Shown here piece after piece: positions 10,960 through 19,871 of a DNA stretch of 64,000 nucleotides. The position numbers and the translations under genes were made by a program. The stretch comes from Mariprofundus sp. GTDB taxonomy: Bacteria; Pseudomonadota; Zetaproteobacteria; Mariprofundales; Mariprofundaceae. The notes under the pieces are model-generated. The model did not search any database. It saw only the letters and a list, made by a program, of their open reading frames with translations, and was not told the origin of the DNA. The stretch covers positions 1 to 64,000 of the forward strand of contig JAJFLH010000004.1 of assembly GCA_021772775.1 (NCBI GenBank), given 5' to 3'. The stretch's first letter is position 1. Each line of letters begins with the position of its first letter.

Positions 10960-11223
10960 TTATAGCATCATCTTAACATCAGGGAGAGCATTCAAAGCTC
11001 TATAAAGTGTGTCAATTTGTGATTTGCTGATTGCTGTGATGGTGACAGTAACGGCAAGATATTTACCTGTACGACTTGGTTTTGACTTTACGGCTCCCTC
11101 GCCAAGCTTTGGATCATGTTCACGCGCAATCATTACGACTTCACTTTCAAACTCCGCATGATTGTTTCCCATGACTTTAATTGGAAACTGACATGGGAAT
11201 TTTAATAATGTCTCTTCGTCCAC
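10960..11223 (-). CDS. ybeD: YbeD/DUF493 family protein
   Basis: An 87-residue protein with the DUF493 pattern: an N-terminal 'LKFPCQFPIKVMG' strand, a middle 'SKPSRTGKYLAVTVTI' block and a terminal 'LYRALNALPDVKMML' helix-strand (often ending LxL in the family). The fold is ACT-like; a regulatory role is suspected for relatives but function is undefined. The gene is divergent from the amidase operon and 175 bp upstream of pilU. It is small and soluble, with no signal. Confidence 0.85.
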   Translation of the reverse strand: MDEETLLKFPCQFPIKVMGNNHAEFESEVVMIAREHDPKLGEGAVKSKPSRTGKYLAVTVTITAISKSQIDTLYRALNALPDVKMML

Positions 11224-11449
11224 AATGGCTCCTGTATGTTCAATGCTGCAGAGATATTCTGAGTATGCTGATAGCTGAAATATGATTCATTGTTCTAATC
11301 ATGCAATCGTAATAATTACAGGCTAAAGAATCAGTCGATCTGTTGGGCGAATGCTAGCTGCTAATGTAGTCAATTATAACACCAGCATTTTGTCGTTCCA
11401 TTAGCTTGAAAGGGACTGTTTTATTGACGCTCAGGCCTTAATCCTTGCA

Positions 11450-12712
11450 ATGATGACTCTCACCGTGAGTATTGGAGCAATGGCGACTCGAAATATGATA
11501 TTGACTTGTTGGTGTGCTCTCTTGTTGCTCATGTTCCCTGTGATGGCATCAACAGCGGAAAACACGGTTGTCCGTGATGTGCGTCTGTGGACGGCACCTG
11601 ACCATACTCGTTTAGTATTCGATCTGACCAATACAATGAATTATAAACTTTTCCGGCTGCATAATCCTGAACGTATTGTCATTGATATGGATAAGGTTAC
11701 CCTGAAGTCTGATCTGAAAAAACTACCTTTGCCTGATCCAGTAATTAAAGAAATTCGCCACGGCACTTCTGCCTCGAAAGTAATGCGTCTTGTTATCGAT
11801 GTGAAAGAGAAGGTTCAGCCACGCTCTTTTTTACTTAAACCGATGAAAGGAAAACCGCATAGGCTTGTGGTTGATTTGATGCGACCTGACAAAGTAAAGC
11901 CGAATGTAAAGAGTTCCCAACCACGAAATAGCAAACAAGATCTTATCATTGCAGTCGATGCAGGGCATGGCGGCGAAGATCCGGGTGCAAGTGGGCCGCA
12001 TAATGTGAGAGAAAAGAATATCACACTGGCTGTAGCCAAAAAGCTGGCGAAAAAAATAAATGCTTATCCCGGTTTAAAGGCTGTTTTAATTCGTAAAGGC
12101 GATTATTTCGTGTCGTTGAAAAACAGAGTGCTTGCAGCGCGTAAAATGCGGGCAGATTTGATGATCAGTATTCATGCCGATGCGATTGATGTGCGCTCGG
12201 TGAAAGGAGCCAGCGTGTATACCTTGTCGGAGCGGGGGGCGACACCAGATAGGGCTGCTAAAGCATTGGCTGAGAAGGAGAATGCCTCCGATGAAGTTGG
12301 TGGTGTGGTCTCTGGGCAGATTAGTGATCCACTGGTGAACCTTATTTTGGGGGATATGCTTCGACGCGCGAGCCTAAACAGCTCCCAGTTGATGGCAGAA
12401 GAGGTGTTGAATCGCTTGAAAAATGTTGGCCCAATCAAATACGATCAACCCAAGCATGCCCGTTTTTATGTCTTAAAAGCGATGGAGATCCCAAGTGTTT
12501 TGGTTGAATTGGACTTTATCTCTAATCCGCAGCGCGAAAAGAAGTTGACGAATTCCAGGCATCAACAACGTCTGGCAACGGCACTGTTTGATGCGAGTGT
12601 TGTTTTCTTTCGTAAAATGGGCCGTCTGAAACAAGCAAAATCAGAATATGCACAGCCACCTTACAGACCGATGGTAAGCACGATCAATCCTACTTCTAGC
12701 CCGAACTCTTAA
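11450..12712 (+). CDS. amiC: N-acetylmuramoyl-L-alanine amidase (AMIN + Amidase_3)
   Basis: Periplasmic zinc amidase that cuts the peptide stem from peptidoglycan during cell separation. A signal peptide (hydrophobic core near 15-33, cleavage around ASTA|EN) precedes an AMIN domain (about 38-145), which targets such enzymes to septal peptidoglycan. The Amidase_3 domain follows (about 165-395) with the zinc ligands in DAGHGGEDPGA and SIHADA, the REKNITL glutamate, and the catalytic VELDFISNP. The start is uncertain: ATG 11450 or ATG 11480. The stop overlaps the msbA start (TAATG), so translation is coupled. The choice among amiA/B/C names is approximate. Confidence 0.88.
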   Translation: MMTLTVSIGAMATRNMILTCWCALLLLMFPVMASTAENTVVRDVRLWTAPDHTRLVFDLTNTMNYKLFRLHNPERIVIDMDKVTLKSDLKKLPLPDPVIKEIRHGTSASKVMRLVIDVKEKVQPRSFLLKPMKGKPHRLVVDLMRPDKVKPNVKSSQPRNSKQDLIIAVDAGHGGEDPGASGPHNVREKNITLAVAKKLAKKINAYPGLKAVLIRKGDYFVSLKNRVLAARKMRADLMISIHADAIDVRSVKGASVYTLSERGATPDRAAKALAEKENASDEVGGVVSGQISDPLVNLILGDMLRRASLNSSQLMAEEVLNRLKNVGPIKYDQPKHARFYVLKAMEIPSVLVELDFISNPQREKKLTNSRHQQRLATALFDASVVFFRKMGRLKQAKSEYAQPPYRPMVSTINPTSSPNS

Positions 12713-14481
12713 TGACCTCTTCTACTGACCTTTATCGTCGTCTGTTAGGCTTTCTATTGCCTTATAAAGGACGTTTAAGTATTGCTGTATTTTGTATGGT
12801 CGTGTTGGCTGCCTGTACTGCAGCGATGGCCTATATGCTCAAGCCTGTATTGGATGAGGCACTTTCAGGCAAGAATGAAGATCTTATCTATATTATTCCA
12901 CTGTTGGTGATTGTGCTTTATCTTATCAAAGGGGCAGCCTATTTCGGGCAGGCTTATATTATGGGGTATATTGGGCAGAAGGTTATTTTTGATCTGCGCA
13001 ATCTGCTTTATGAGCGTTTAACCGCGCAATCTTTGGCTTTTTTCGCGCATCGTAAAACTGGAGAGTTGCTTGCTCGTCTCTCCTATGATGTGACGTTGGT
13101 ACAAGCTGCGGTAAGTACGGCGGTGACCGCATTGATGCGCGATGCTATCTCGATCATATTTTTGATTGGTGTGATTTTGGTTCAGGACTGGTTATTGGCA
13201 TTGATTGCGATGCTGGTTTTTCCAGCTGTGGTTTATCCGATTGCCCGTTTTGGCCGAAAAATGCGCCATGCAACACTCGATGGGCAAGCTGCTATGGGAG
13301 ATTTAACCTGTTTGTTAGAAGAGACCGTAGGTGGTATTCGGGTAGTTAAAGCATTTGGTATGGAAGAGTATGAGCGCGGTAGGTTTCGAAAGTTTACCGG
13401 TGACTTTATGTCGCATCAGCTGAAAATATTCCGTGTGAATGCGCTCTCATTTCCAATTATGGAGCTGTTAGCTGGTTTTGGTATTGCCGGTGTGTTGCTT
13501 TACGGTGGTATGCGCGTGGCCTCTGGGGAGACAACTGCGGGTACTCTGGTCTCCTTTCTGGCAGCGGTCATTATGCTATATGAGCCTGTGAAGCGCTTAT
13601 CCCGAGCTAATAATGAAATCCAGCAAGGTTTAGCAGCTGGTGAGCGGGTTTTTGAAGTGCTGGACGAGCCTGTTGCGGTGGAAGATGCAGCGCATGCACA
13701 TGTGATGCCGCCATTTTCTAATGCTATTCAGTTTGAACAATTGGAACTGAAATATGCTAGCACAGATAGAGCTGTACTGACTGATATCGACTTCTCGGTG
13801 GCAGCGGGACAGGTTGTAGCTTTGGTAGGGCGCAGTGGATCAGGAAAAACATCCTTGGTGAATCTAGTGCCACGTTTTATGGATACTACATCAGGGCGAG
13901 TACTGATTGATGGCCTGGATGTTCGTGATTTAAGCCAGGCTTCGCTGCGAAGTCAGATTGCTCTGGTGACACAGGAAATTATTCTGTTCAATGACACAAT
14001 ACTCAACAATATCGCCTACGGCCATGCCGATATTGATTTGGCTAAGGTGGAGGCTGTGGCAAAAGCGGCGAATGCTCATGAGTTCATTGAAAAGCTACCG
14101 TTGGGCTACGATACCGTTGTGGGTGAGCGTGGTGTGATGCTTTCTGGTGGTCAGCGTCAGCGTATCTCCATGGCCAGAGCTCTGTTGAAAGATGCTCCTA
14201 TCCTTATTTTGGATGAAGCAACCAGTGCTTTAGATACGGAATCTGAACGATTGGTGCAGCAGGCGATTGATCGATTGATGAGTGGACGCACAGTGATTGT
14301 GATCGCTCATCGTTTATCCACTATCAGGCATGCTGATCAAATCGTGGTGTTGGATGATGGCTATGTAGTTCAAAAAGGTGGGCATGACGAGTTGCTCAGA
14401 GAGGGTGGTTTGTACGCTGAACTCTATAATTTGCAGTTTGAATCTCATAAAACAGAACTCTTTCCTGGAGAGCAAGTGTAA
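12712..14481 (+). CDS. msbA: Lipid A flippase/exporter MsbA
   Basis: ABC half-transporter that flips lipid A-core across the inner membrane. Six membrane helices (about 15-310) are followed by a nucleotide-binding domain with Walker A GRSGSGKTS from residue 373, a Q-loop (VTQEIILFND), the signature LSGGQRQR, Walker B ILILDEATSALD and the switch His in IVIAHRLSTI. The 589-aa length fits MsbA. It starts on the last base of the amidase stop codon and is followed one base after its own stop by the DUF374 acyltransferase, so this is an envelope-assembly operon. Confidence 0.93.
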   Translation: MTSSTDLYRRLLGFLLPYKGRLSIAVFCMVVLAACTAAMAYMLKPVLDEALSGKNEDLIYIIPLLVIVLYLIKGAAYFGQAYIMGYIGQKVIFDLRNLLYERLTAQSLAFFAHRKTGELLARLSYDVTLVQAAVSTAVTALMRDAISIIFLIGVILVQDWLLALIAMLVFPAVVYPIARFGRKMRHATLDGQAAMGDLTCLLEETVGGIRVVKAFGMEEYERGRFRKFTGDFMSHQLKIFRVNALSFPIMELLAGFGIAGVLLYGGMRVASGETTAGTLVSFLAAVIMLYEPVKRLSRANNEIQQGLAAGERVFEVLDEPVAVEDAAHAHVMPPFSNAIQFEQLELKYASTDRAVLTDIDFSVAAGQVVALVGRSGSGKTSLVNLVPRFMDTTSGRVLIDGLDVRDLSQASLRSQIALVTQEIILFNDTILNNIAYGHADIDLAKVEAVAKAANAHEFIEKLPLGYDTVVGERGVMLSGGQRQRISMARALLKDAPILILDEATSALDTESERLVQQAIDRLMSGRTVIVIAHRLSTIRHADQIVVLDDGYVVQKGGHDELLREGGLYAELYNLQFESHKTELFPGEQV

Positions 14482-14482
14482 C

Positions 14483-15118
14483 GTGAAAGAGCGCTTTGTT
14501 GTTTGGTTAGTCCCCCGTCTGATAAAAATAATTTCCCTTTTCTTAGTGAATAGTATTCGTTGGCAGACGGTTGGAACCCCATTTGATGCATCTGATCCGC
14601 AGCGTAATGTCTATGCTTTTTGGCACGCCAGATTGCTCATGGTGCCGCACATATCGCGTCATGGTTGGTATGGTTATGTGTTGATCTCATCGCATAGGGA
14701 TGGTGGTTTTATTGCTGATGCTATGCGTCTGTTAGGTGTTGAAACGGTGCGTGGTTCGACAACACGTGGGGGCGCTCGGGCTATGCTGAAGATGCTGAGG
14801 GCTGTTAAAGAGGAGAGCCGGCATTTGGGTATTACGCCCGATGGGCCGAAGGGGCCCCGTGAGGTGGTTCAAAAAGGAACAGTTCAGATGGCGATGAAAG
14901 CTGGTTTGCCCATTATTCCTGTTTGTTATGCGACCAAACGGCATTGGCGTATTAATTCATGGGATAGGTTCTATATTCCTAAACCATTCACGCGCGGTGT
15001 GTTTGTGATGGGAGATCCGGTTTTAATCTCAAAGGATGATGGTCTTGATGATGCCATTGCACGTACGCAGAAGGGCATGGATGAAGCGCAACATAAAGCT
15101 GATACCTATTTTAGCTGA
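14483..15118 (+). CDS. DUF374 lysophospholipid acyltransferase family protein
   Basis: A 211-aa membrane-associated acyltransferase-like protein. An N-terminal hydrophobic helix (about 5-25) is followed by 'YAFWHARLLM' (the H-containing motif I equivalent), 'SSHRDGGFIADAMRLLG', 'RGSTTRGG' and 'GITPDGPKGPREVVQKG', all diagnostic of DUF374. Relatives lie in lipopolysaccharide loci next to msbA and waaA, so a role in lipid A or Kdo-lipid acylation is likely but unproven. The GTG at 14483 is the likely start, one base after the msbA stop; longer readings would lie inside msbA. Confidence 0.85.
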   Translation: MKERFVVWLVPRLIKIISLFLVNSIRWQTVGTPFDASDPQRNVYAFWHARLLMVPHISRHGWYGYVLISSHRDGGFIADAMRLLGVETVRGSTTRGGARAMLKMLRAVKEESRHLGITPDGPKGPREVVQKGTVQMAMKAGLPIIPVCYATKRHWRINSWDRFYIPKPFTRGVFVMGDPVLISKDDGLDDAIARTQKGMDEAQHKADTYFS

Positions 15119-15134
15119 TAAGCGTATCAGTTTA

Positions 15135-15941
15135 TTAATTGAACAGGCGTGAAAACAGGCCGCGTTTAGTCTGGGCTGCTTCTTTAGTTCGAATGAGAAT
15201 GATGGAGATATTGTCAGGACCACCTGCATCGTTGGCCATTTGAATGAGTTGTATTGCCGTTTTTTCGAGATTGTTTTTGTAGTCTATAAGTGTTTGACAG
15301 ATATCTTCATCTGAAACGACATCAGTCAAACCATCTGAGCACATCAGATACAGATCTCCGTCAACAGCGATATCCTCAACCAGATCGGCTTCTACATCAG
15401 GATCACTACCTAGAGCACGGGTAACCAGGTTTTTGATCATCGAGTGGCGAGCATCATCAGCGGTGACTAGGCCACGTTGAACCTGTTCGTGAATCAGCGA
15501 ATGATCTTCAGTGACATGGGTGAGCTTTTTGTTGCGTAACCGGTACATGCGTGAGTCACCGACATGAGCAGCGGTAATATGGTTGCCATAAAACAGTGCT
15601 GCTAACACTGTTGTCCCCATGCCTGCACATTCAGACCTTGTCTGTGCAGTATGGTATATGGCTTCATTAGAGGCTTTTATCGCTTGTCTGAGCAGCATGG
15701 ATTCGCCAGTGAAGCCTGTGTCTTTATCAATTTCAGCTTGAGGAATATCGAGAATTTTATTTTGGAGTGATGTGGTGATGATATCAACGGCCATTTCACT
15801 GGCTACTTCACCGGCGTTGTAGCCCCCCATGCCGTCGGCTAGTACCGCTATGCCATGAGAGGGGGTGACTTGAACACAATCTTCGTTGTGATCTCTTCTG
15901 ATGCCAACATCGGTCATGGCAAACATCTCTACTGTGGTCAC
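15135..15941 (-). CDS. PP2C-type Ser/Thr protein phosphatase
   Basis: Metal-dependent phosphatase expected to reverse phosphorylation by the kinase encoded upstream. Motifs: DVGIRRDHNEDC at the N-terminus, VLADGMGGYNAGEVAS (metal-binding Asp-Gly), HVGDSRMYRL, LVTRALGSDPDVEAD, LMCSDGLTDVV and GGPDNISIILI. The 268-aa length matches the short bacterial PppA/PstP class without a membrane anchor. It overlaps the kinase gene by 4 bp, so the two form a coupled operon. Confidence 0.93.
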   Translation of the reverse strand: MTTVEMFAMTDVGIRRDHNEDCVQVTPSHGIAVLADGMGGYNAGEVASEMAVDIITTSLQNKILDIPQAEIDKDTGFTGESMLLRQAIKASNEAIYHTAQTRSECAGMGTTVLAALFYGNHITAAHVGDSRMYRLRNKKLTHVTEDHSLIHEQVQRGLVTADDARHSMIKNLVTRALGSDPDVEADLVEDIAVDGDLYLMCSDGLTDVVSDEDICQTLIDYKNNLEKTAIQLIQMANDAGGPDNISIILIRTKEAAQTKRGLFSRLFN

Positions 15942-18331
15942 TGGCTTTCTCCGTTGCTATTTAGATCACGTAAACAAAGGGATACTTTTCCCAGTAGATC
16001 GTTGGCAGTGTTGATGCGCTGATCGGCTTGTTTGGTGAGTAATTCATCAATGAGAAGGCGAATACAATCAGGCACTTCAGTATTATGTTCGCGGATGTCG
16101 ACATGCGGTTGCTTAGCAATTTTATACATAAGCTTTGATAGAGATTCGGCCCTAAATGGGCGAATGCCACTGGTTAGCTCGTATAGCATGACACCGAGTG
16201 AAAATAGATCAGAGCGGCCATCTAGTTTTTTGCCAGATAGCTGTTCTGGTGACATATAAGATGGGGTGCCTAGCACAATGCCGGCTTTTGTTTTACTCGA
16301 ATCAATGATGTGGGCAATTCCAAAGTCAGTTACTTTTACGGTTTTATTTTTTAAAATCATAATATTAGCTGGTTTTATGTCGCGGTGTATTACGTCGTGT
16401 TCATGGGCATATTGTAGTGCTTCAGCAACTTTTCCGACGATCTTCAAAGTGGTGGAAAAGGGTAGCAATCGGCCTTTTCTGGTGTAAGGTGAAAGGTCTA
16501 TGCCATCAAGGAACTCCATAGCAATATAAGCCAGATTTTGTTCGTCACCGGCATCAAAGATAGTGACTATGTTTGGGTGATTGAGCATGCCGGCGATTTC
16601 AGCCTCATGAAAAAACTTGCTTTTCACCTCTTCGACTTCATCGGGTTCAAAGTCCTCTGACAGTGCCATGGTCTTGATTGCAACTTTGCGGTTTATTTTT
16701 GGATCTTTGCCCAGATAGACGGTGCCCATTGCGCCTTTGCCCAATTCGCTGATGATTTCATAGCGTCCAAGCGTACGCTTGTTTTCAGCAGGGATAAGAG
16801 TGGTGGATAATGTTGAGTTGTTGATATGTGAGCTTTCGCCTTCGCTTTTTGCACTGCTGATGCGTGCTTGAATGTTCGGATAGTTTGGTTTGTTTCTGGC
16901 GATATGCTCATACACTGCGGTGGCCAGCGTAAATTGTTGTTTGCGCTCTAAAGCAAGCGCTAGCTTGTCAAATGTAGATAACATATCGTCATTGACGGGG
17001 CAGGCCTGAAATTTTTCAAAAGCTTGTTCAAGCATGCCTTGGTTTTGAAACGAAATGCCCAGTTTTTTGTTGGTTTCATCCATGTTTTTGATGGATTTCT
17101 TTTTGCTTCCTTCACATATATAGGTTTGCTTACAGATTAAAAACAGATGGCCGATGAGCAGCAGTATGGCCGCAGTAATGGTTTGCAGCCATGTGGAATA
17201 ATATAAAAGTGCGAGAAAATCGACACTGATCAATGCGATGAATATCAGGCTGGAAAAGGCGATGCCCACACGAGTTGTGAATTGAGGTAGTGCATAGGCT
17301 AGGTAAAAGCCGATGATGAGTAATAAAACAAGTTCGATGCTATGGGTCCAGGCGGGGCGCTGAAATGCCTGGCTGTGAAGTATGTTTTGTAAGACATGAG
17401 CGCTGAACTCAATGCGAGTCATGGCGTGCTTGCCGGGGGTTTGAAATGTCTGATCGGGATAGGCTTCAATGAGAATGATTTTGTCTTCTAAAGCAGTAGC
17501 TGGAATTTTTCCTTCATATAGCTGATTGAACGAATAGGTTTGAAAGTACGTGTCATTCTCTGCTTGAGGGAGTGAAGGGTATAGGTGGGTTTGTCTGTCT
17601 GTGCCGATTGTTAACGATCCTAACTCAATCTCTTTTCCGGCATGAACTCGAATGTCATTTAGGGGAATATTTAATATTTTAGAGGCAAGTAACAGTGAGA
17701 ATGATGGGAGGTACTCATTGCCATAAGCTATTGTCAGTGCTTCAGACCTGACTATGTCGTCATGGTCTTTGAGGAAACTCATGTGGCCCAGGCCAGCAGC
17801 GACTTCTGTAAACTGTTGGTCGGGATGCGATGTAAGGGTGGCAATACTGCTTTGATGGGGCGAGCTTGTGTTGACGTGCTGTAGCGCCATGGGCTTTAGC
17901 TGTTTTGGCAATCTCGTGCCAGATTGCTGCATGCTTGTGTCGATATCGAAATATACGGGTAGCAGCGTATTACCACTTTTGTAAATGATGTCGACAAGAG
18001 CTCTGTCGGCAGGCGCTTGAGCTATCTCTTTGTTGTTACGGAACCTGCTATCAATTGCAATGAACGATGCATTAGCATCTGTAAGTTTTTCGACCGCTGA
18101 TGTGATCGCTTGCTTGGAGCTAAGGCCAGTTGAAGGGAGGGACTCTGGATTGATGTTGAGAATGATGATTTTTTTGTCACCAGTCTGTGAAGTGCTGGTT
18201 ACGGAGCTATCATAGACTATGTTTTCTATACTTTTTAGTAGGGTGAGTTCCTGTTGAAATGCAATGACAAATAGCAGGGTCAGCGCGGAGCCGATAAACC
18301 AGTCTGATTTCCAGATTGCATGAAGATTCAA
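15938..18331 (-). CDS. CHASE2-domain Ser/Thr protein kinase
   Basis: A 797-aa transmembrane eukaryotic-like kinase. One N-terminal membrane helix (about 11-30) precedes an extracytoplasmic CHASE2 sensor (about 35-325), three closely spaced helices (about 328-400) and a TPR-like linker (about 415-495). The kinase domain begins near 520 and shows GKGAMGTVYLG (P-loop), VAIKTM (Lys), HRDIKPANIM (catalytic loop), TDFGIAH (DFG) and GTPSYMSPEQL (activation segment), so it should be active. The partner PP2C phosphatase overlaps its end. The CHASE2 ligand is unknown. Substrates are not indicated by the context. Confidence 0.93.
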   Translation of the reverse strand: MNLHAIWKSDWFIGSALTLLFVIAFQQELTLLKSIENIVYDSSVTSTSQTGDKKIIILNINPESLPSTGLSSKQAITSAVEKLTDANASFIAIDSRFRNNKEIAQAPADRALVDIIYKSGNTLLPVYFDIDTSMQQSGTRLPKQLKPMALQHVNTSSPHQSSIATLTSHPDQQFTEVAAGLGHMSFLKDHDDIVRSEALTIAYGNEYLPSFSLLLASKILNIPLNDIRVHAGKEIELGSLTIGTDRQTHLYPSLPQAENDTYFQTYSFNQLYEGKIPATALEDKIILIEAYPDQTFQTPGKHAMTRIEFSAHVLQNILHSQAFQRPAWTHSIELVLLLIIGFYLAYALPQFTTRVGIAFSSLIFIALISVDFLALLYYSTWLQTITAAILLLIGHLFLICKQTYICEGSKKKSIKNMDETNKKLGISFQNQGMLEQAFEKFQACPVNDDMLSTFDKLALALERKQQFTLATAVYEHIARNKPNYPNIQARISSAKSEGESSHINNSTLSTTLIPAENKRTLGRYEIISELGKGAMGTVYLGKDPKINRKVAIKTMALSEDFEPDEVEEVKSKFFHEAEIAGMLNHPNIVTIFDAGDEQNLAYIAMEFLDGIDLSPYTRKGRLLPFSTTLKIVGKVAEALQYAHEHDVIHRDIKPANIMILKNKTVKVTDFGIAHIIDSSKTKAGIVLGTPSYMSPEQLSGKKLDGRSDLFSLGVMLYELTSGIRPFRAESLSKLMYKIAKQPHVDIREHNTEVPDCIRLLIDELLTKQADQRINTANDLLGKVSLCLRDLNSNGESQ

Positions 18332-18554
18332 AAAGAGCTCCTCCCTTCTGTTGGAAAAGGTTGAATACTATTGTGTTAGTGCTCTTGAAGTGAAAATAGT
18401 AACGTTGAGCAGGGGGTGTCTGGAGCGAACACAATAGTGAAATACGCATGTATATTGGCAACTATAGATGCTCTGTGCAACTGTCCATTCGGTTTGATCA
18501 GGCTAAGGATGATTAATGGTGAGATAGACAATCTCATGGCTGAATAAATTCGTG

Positions 18555-18583
18555 TTGACAGCTGGCTGGCTGCTCCGTACGGT
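18555..18583 (+). promoter_or_regulatory. Promoter of tRNA-Asn
   Basis: A perfect TTGACA (18555-18560), a 17-nt spacer and TACGGT (18578-18583) lie 16 bp before the mature tRNA 5' end. The bases after the -10 box (TCGCGCTCC) are GC-rich, as in stringently controlled stable-RNA promoters. Confidence 0.7.
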
Positions 18584-18598
18584 TCGCGCTCCAAATTT

Positions 18599-18674
18599 TC
18601 CCCGATAGTTCAGTTGGTAGAACGGTGGACTGTTAATCCATATGTCGCAGGTTCGAGTCCTGCTCGGGGAGCCA
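18599..18674 (+). tRNA. tRNA-Asn (GTT), CCA encoded
   Basis: A full cloverleaf is readable: acceptor stem TCCCCGA (18599-18605) pairs with TCGGGGA (18664-18670), the D-arm is AGTTCAGTTGGTAGAAC, the anticodon loop is CTGTTAA with GTT at 18632-18634, the T-loop is GGTTCGAGTCC, the discriminator is G18671, and CCA is at 18672-18674. It has its own promoter and terminator. Confidence 0.97.
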
Positions 18675-18680
18675 TTTTAA

Positions 18681-18710
18681 GGGGCCGGTTTATACCGGCC
18701 CCTTTTTTTT
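18681..18710 (+). terminator. Terminator of tRNA-Asn
   Basis: GGGGCCGGT (18681-18689) pairs perfectly with ACCGGCCCC (18694-18702) across a 4-nt loop, followed by eight T. A textbook intrinsic terminator directly after the tRNA. Confidence 0.95.
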
Positions 18711-18780
18711 GTCTGCTTCGGAGTATTATGACGGAGTCATTCTTCGTAAGATTTGGTGTGAAACTACGTATTGGGCTGAG

Positions 18781-19608
18781 ATGATAGTGATGTTGAGATT
18801 GAAAATATGTTCATTGCTTTGTGTCTTGATGCTGTGTTCATGTGGTGTGGTAAAAGTACCTTTAAAGCCTCAACTTGTGCACGATGTGAGAAGTATTGAA
18901 GTTGCCAGGATTGAGGTGGGCAACTCCTTGTTGATTCGTCGTATGAATCCACTATTTTTTATTATGGGCTCCTCTGGCCTCGTGGCTGATGCTGTTGTGG
19001 CTGCTTCTAACGCCTCAAAATATGAGCAGCAAGCAGGCCCGGTGCATCAAATGTGTGTGGAGCGATTTGAGGAAATATTGATGCAATCATTGTCGCGTCA
19101 AGGTTTTCAGGTTCATTCATCAGGTAAAAGGTTTTGGGATTATTTTAAGGCTAGTCAAAAACCTTTGCGTGAAAGAACAGATGGGCTTCTTCATATTCGC
19201 TTAAGTCAAATGGGGTTTTGGTCAAAAGGTGTTCGTTATGGCTATTATCCGGCGGTGCTGGTTAGTGCTGAATTGATTGACCCAGTGAGTCGAGAGGTTT
19301 TGTTTAGCAATCGTTTTTCGATGGGGATCGATGTTGCCTCGATGAAAGTAATGGCGTTGGCGCATGGGGAAATTAATGTTCAGTTTGAGAATCAGCGTGG
19401 TGCCGCTTATCAGGACTTTGAGTCGTTGTTGAATCAACCAAAGAAAAGTCGTGATGATTTGTTAAGGGTGATGGCTGGCGCTGCCCAGCAGATTAGTGAG
19501 GGGTTGCGGCGGCCAAAAACATCGGTGATGCCGATGTCTGGTTCTGGTTTGATTAAATATATGCCGGGTATGCCTTTGTCAGATCAGGAAGAGGGGCGTT
19601 TTTTTTAA
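18781..19608 (+). CDS. Putative outer-membrane lipoprotein, function unknown
   Basis: I do not recognise the family. From ATG 18781 the ~275-aa product has a lipoprotein signal peptide with the lipobox LCSC (Cys near residue 21), followed by a mature part with a hydrophobic glycine/alanine-rich stretch (FFIMGSSGLVADAVVAASNA, about 59-78) and a globular region rich in beta-strand patterns (VLVSAELIDPVSREVLFSNRF). The upstream in-frame start at 18709 would fall in the tRNA terminator, so it is rejected; ATG 18790 is an alternative. The gene lies between tRNA-Asn and the exopolysaccharide cluster. A link to that cluster is possible but the 263-bp gap argues for a separate transcript. Confidence 0.7.
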   Translation: MIVMLRLKICSLLCVLMLCSCGVVKVPLKPQLVHDVRSIEVARIEVGNSLLIRRMNPLFFIMGSSGLVADAVVAASNASKYEQQAGPVHQMCVERFEEILMQSLSRQGFQVHSSGKRFWDYFKASQKPLRERTDGLLHIRLSQMGFWSKGVRYGYYPAVLVSAELIDPVSREVLFSNRFSMGIDVASMKVMALAHGEINVQFENQRGAAYQDFESLLNQPKKSRDDLLRVMAGAAQQISEGLRRPKTSVMPMSGSGLIKYMPGMPLSDQEEGRFF

Positions 19609-19871
19609 TAGTGTAATTTCCTGGCTTGTAAAAGATGAATAAAGACATCCTTAATGTCATCTTTTGAAGAGCTTCTATTGCGCAACGTTAAAGTTGTCTG
19701 GATGGCGTGGATGGGCTCTCCAATAGTTCGTTTTTTTGTTGAAAAACAATGATATTACAACTCCTATGATGTGTTGTTTCCTTGATTAAATATTTGCAAA
19801 GTTTATGCTCCGGCTTATCTAAAAGTTTATTTTCAGTCGATGAAAAAACTGAGTTAATTGGGGTGGATGGC

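Noticed and set aside
18709-18780. Upstream extension of the lipoprotein gene
   Set aside because: It would begin inside the tRNA-Asn terminator T run and put the signal peptide in the middle of the protein.
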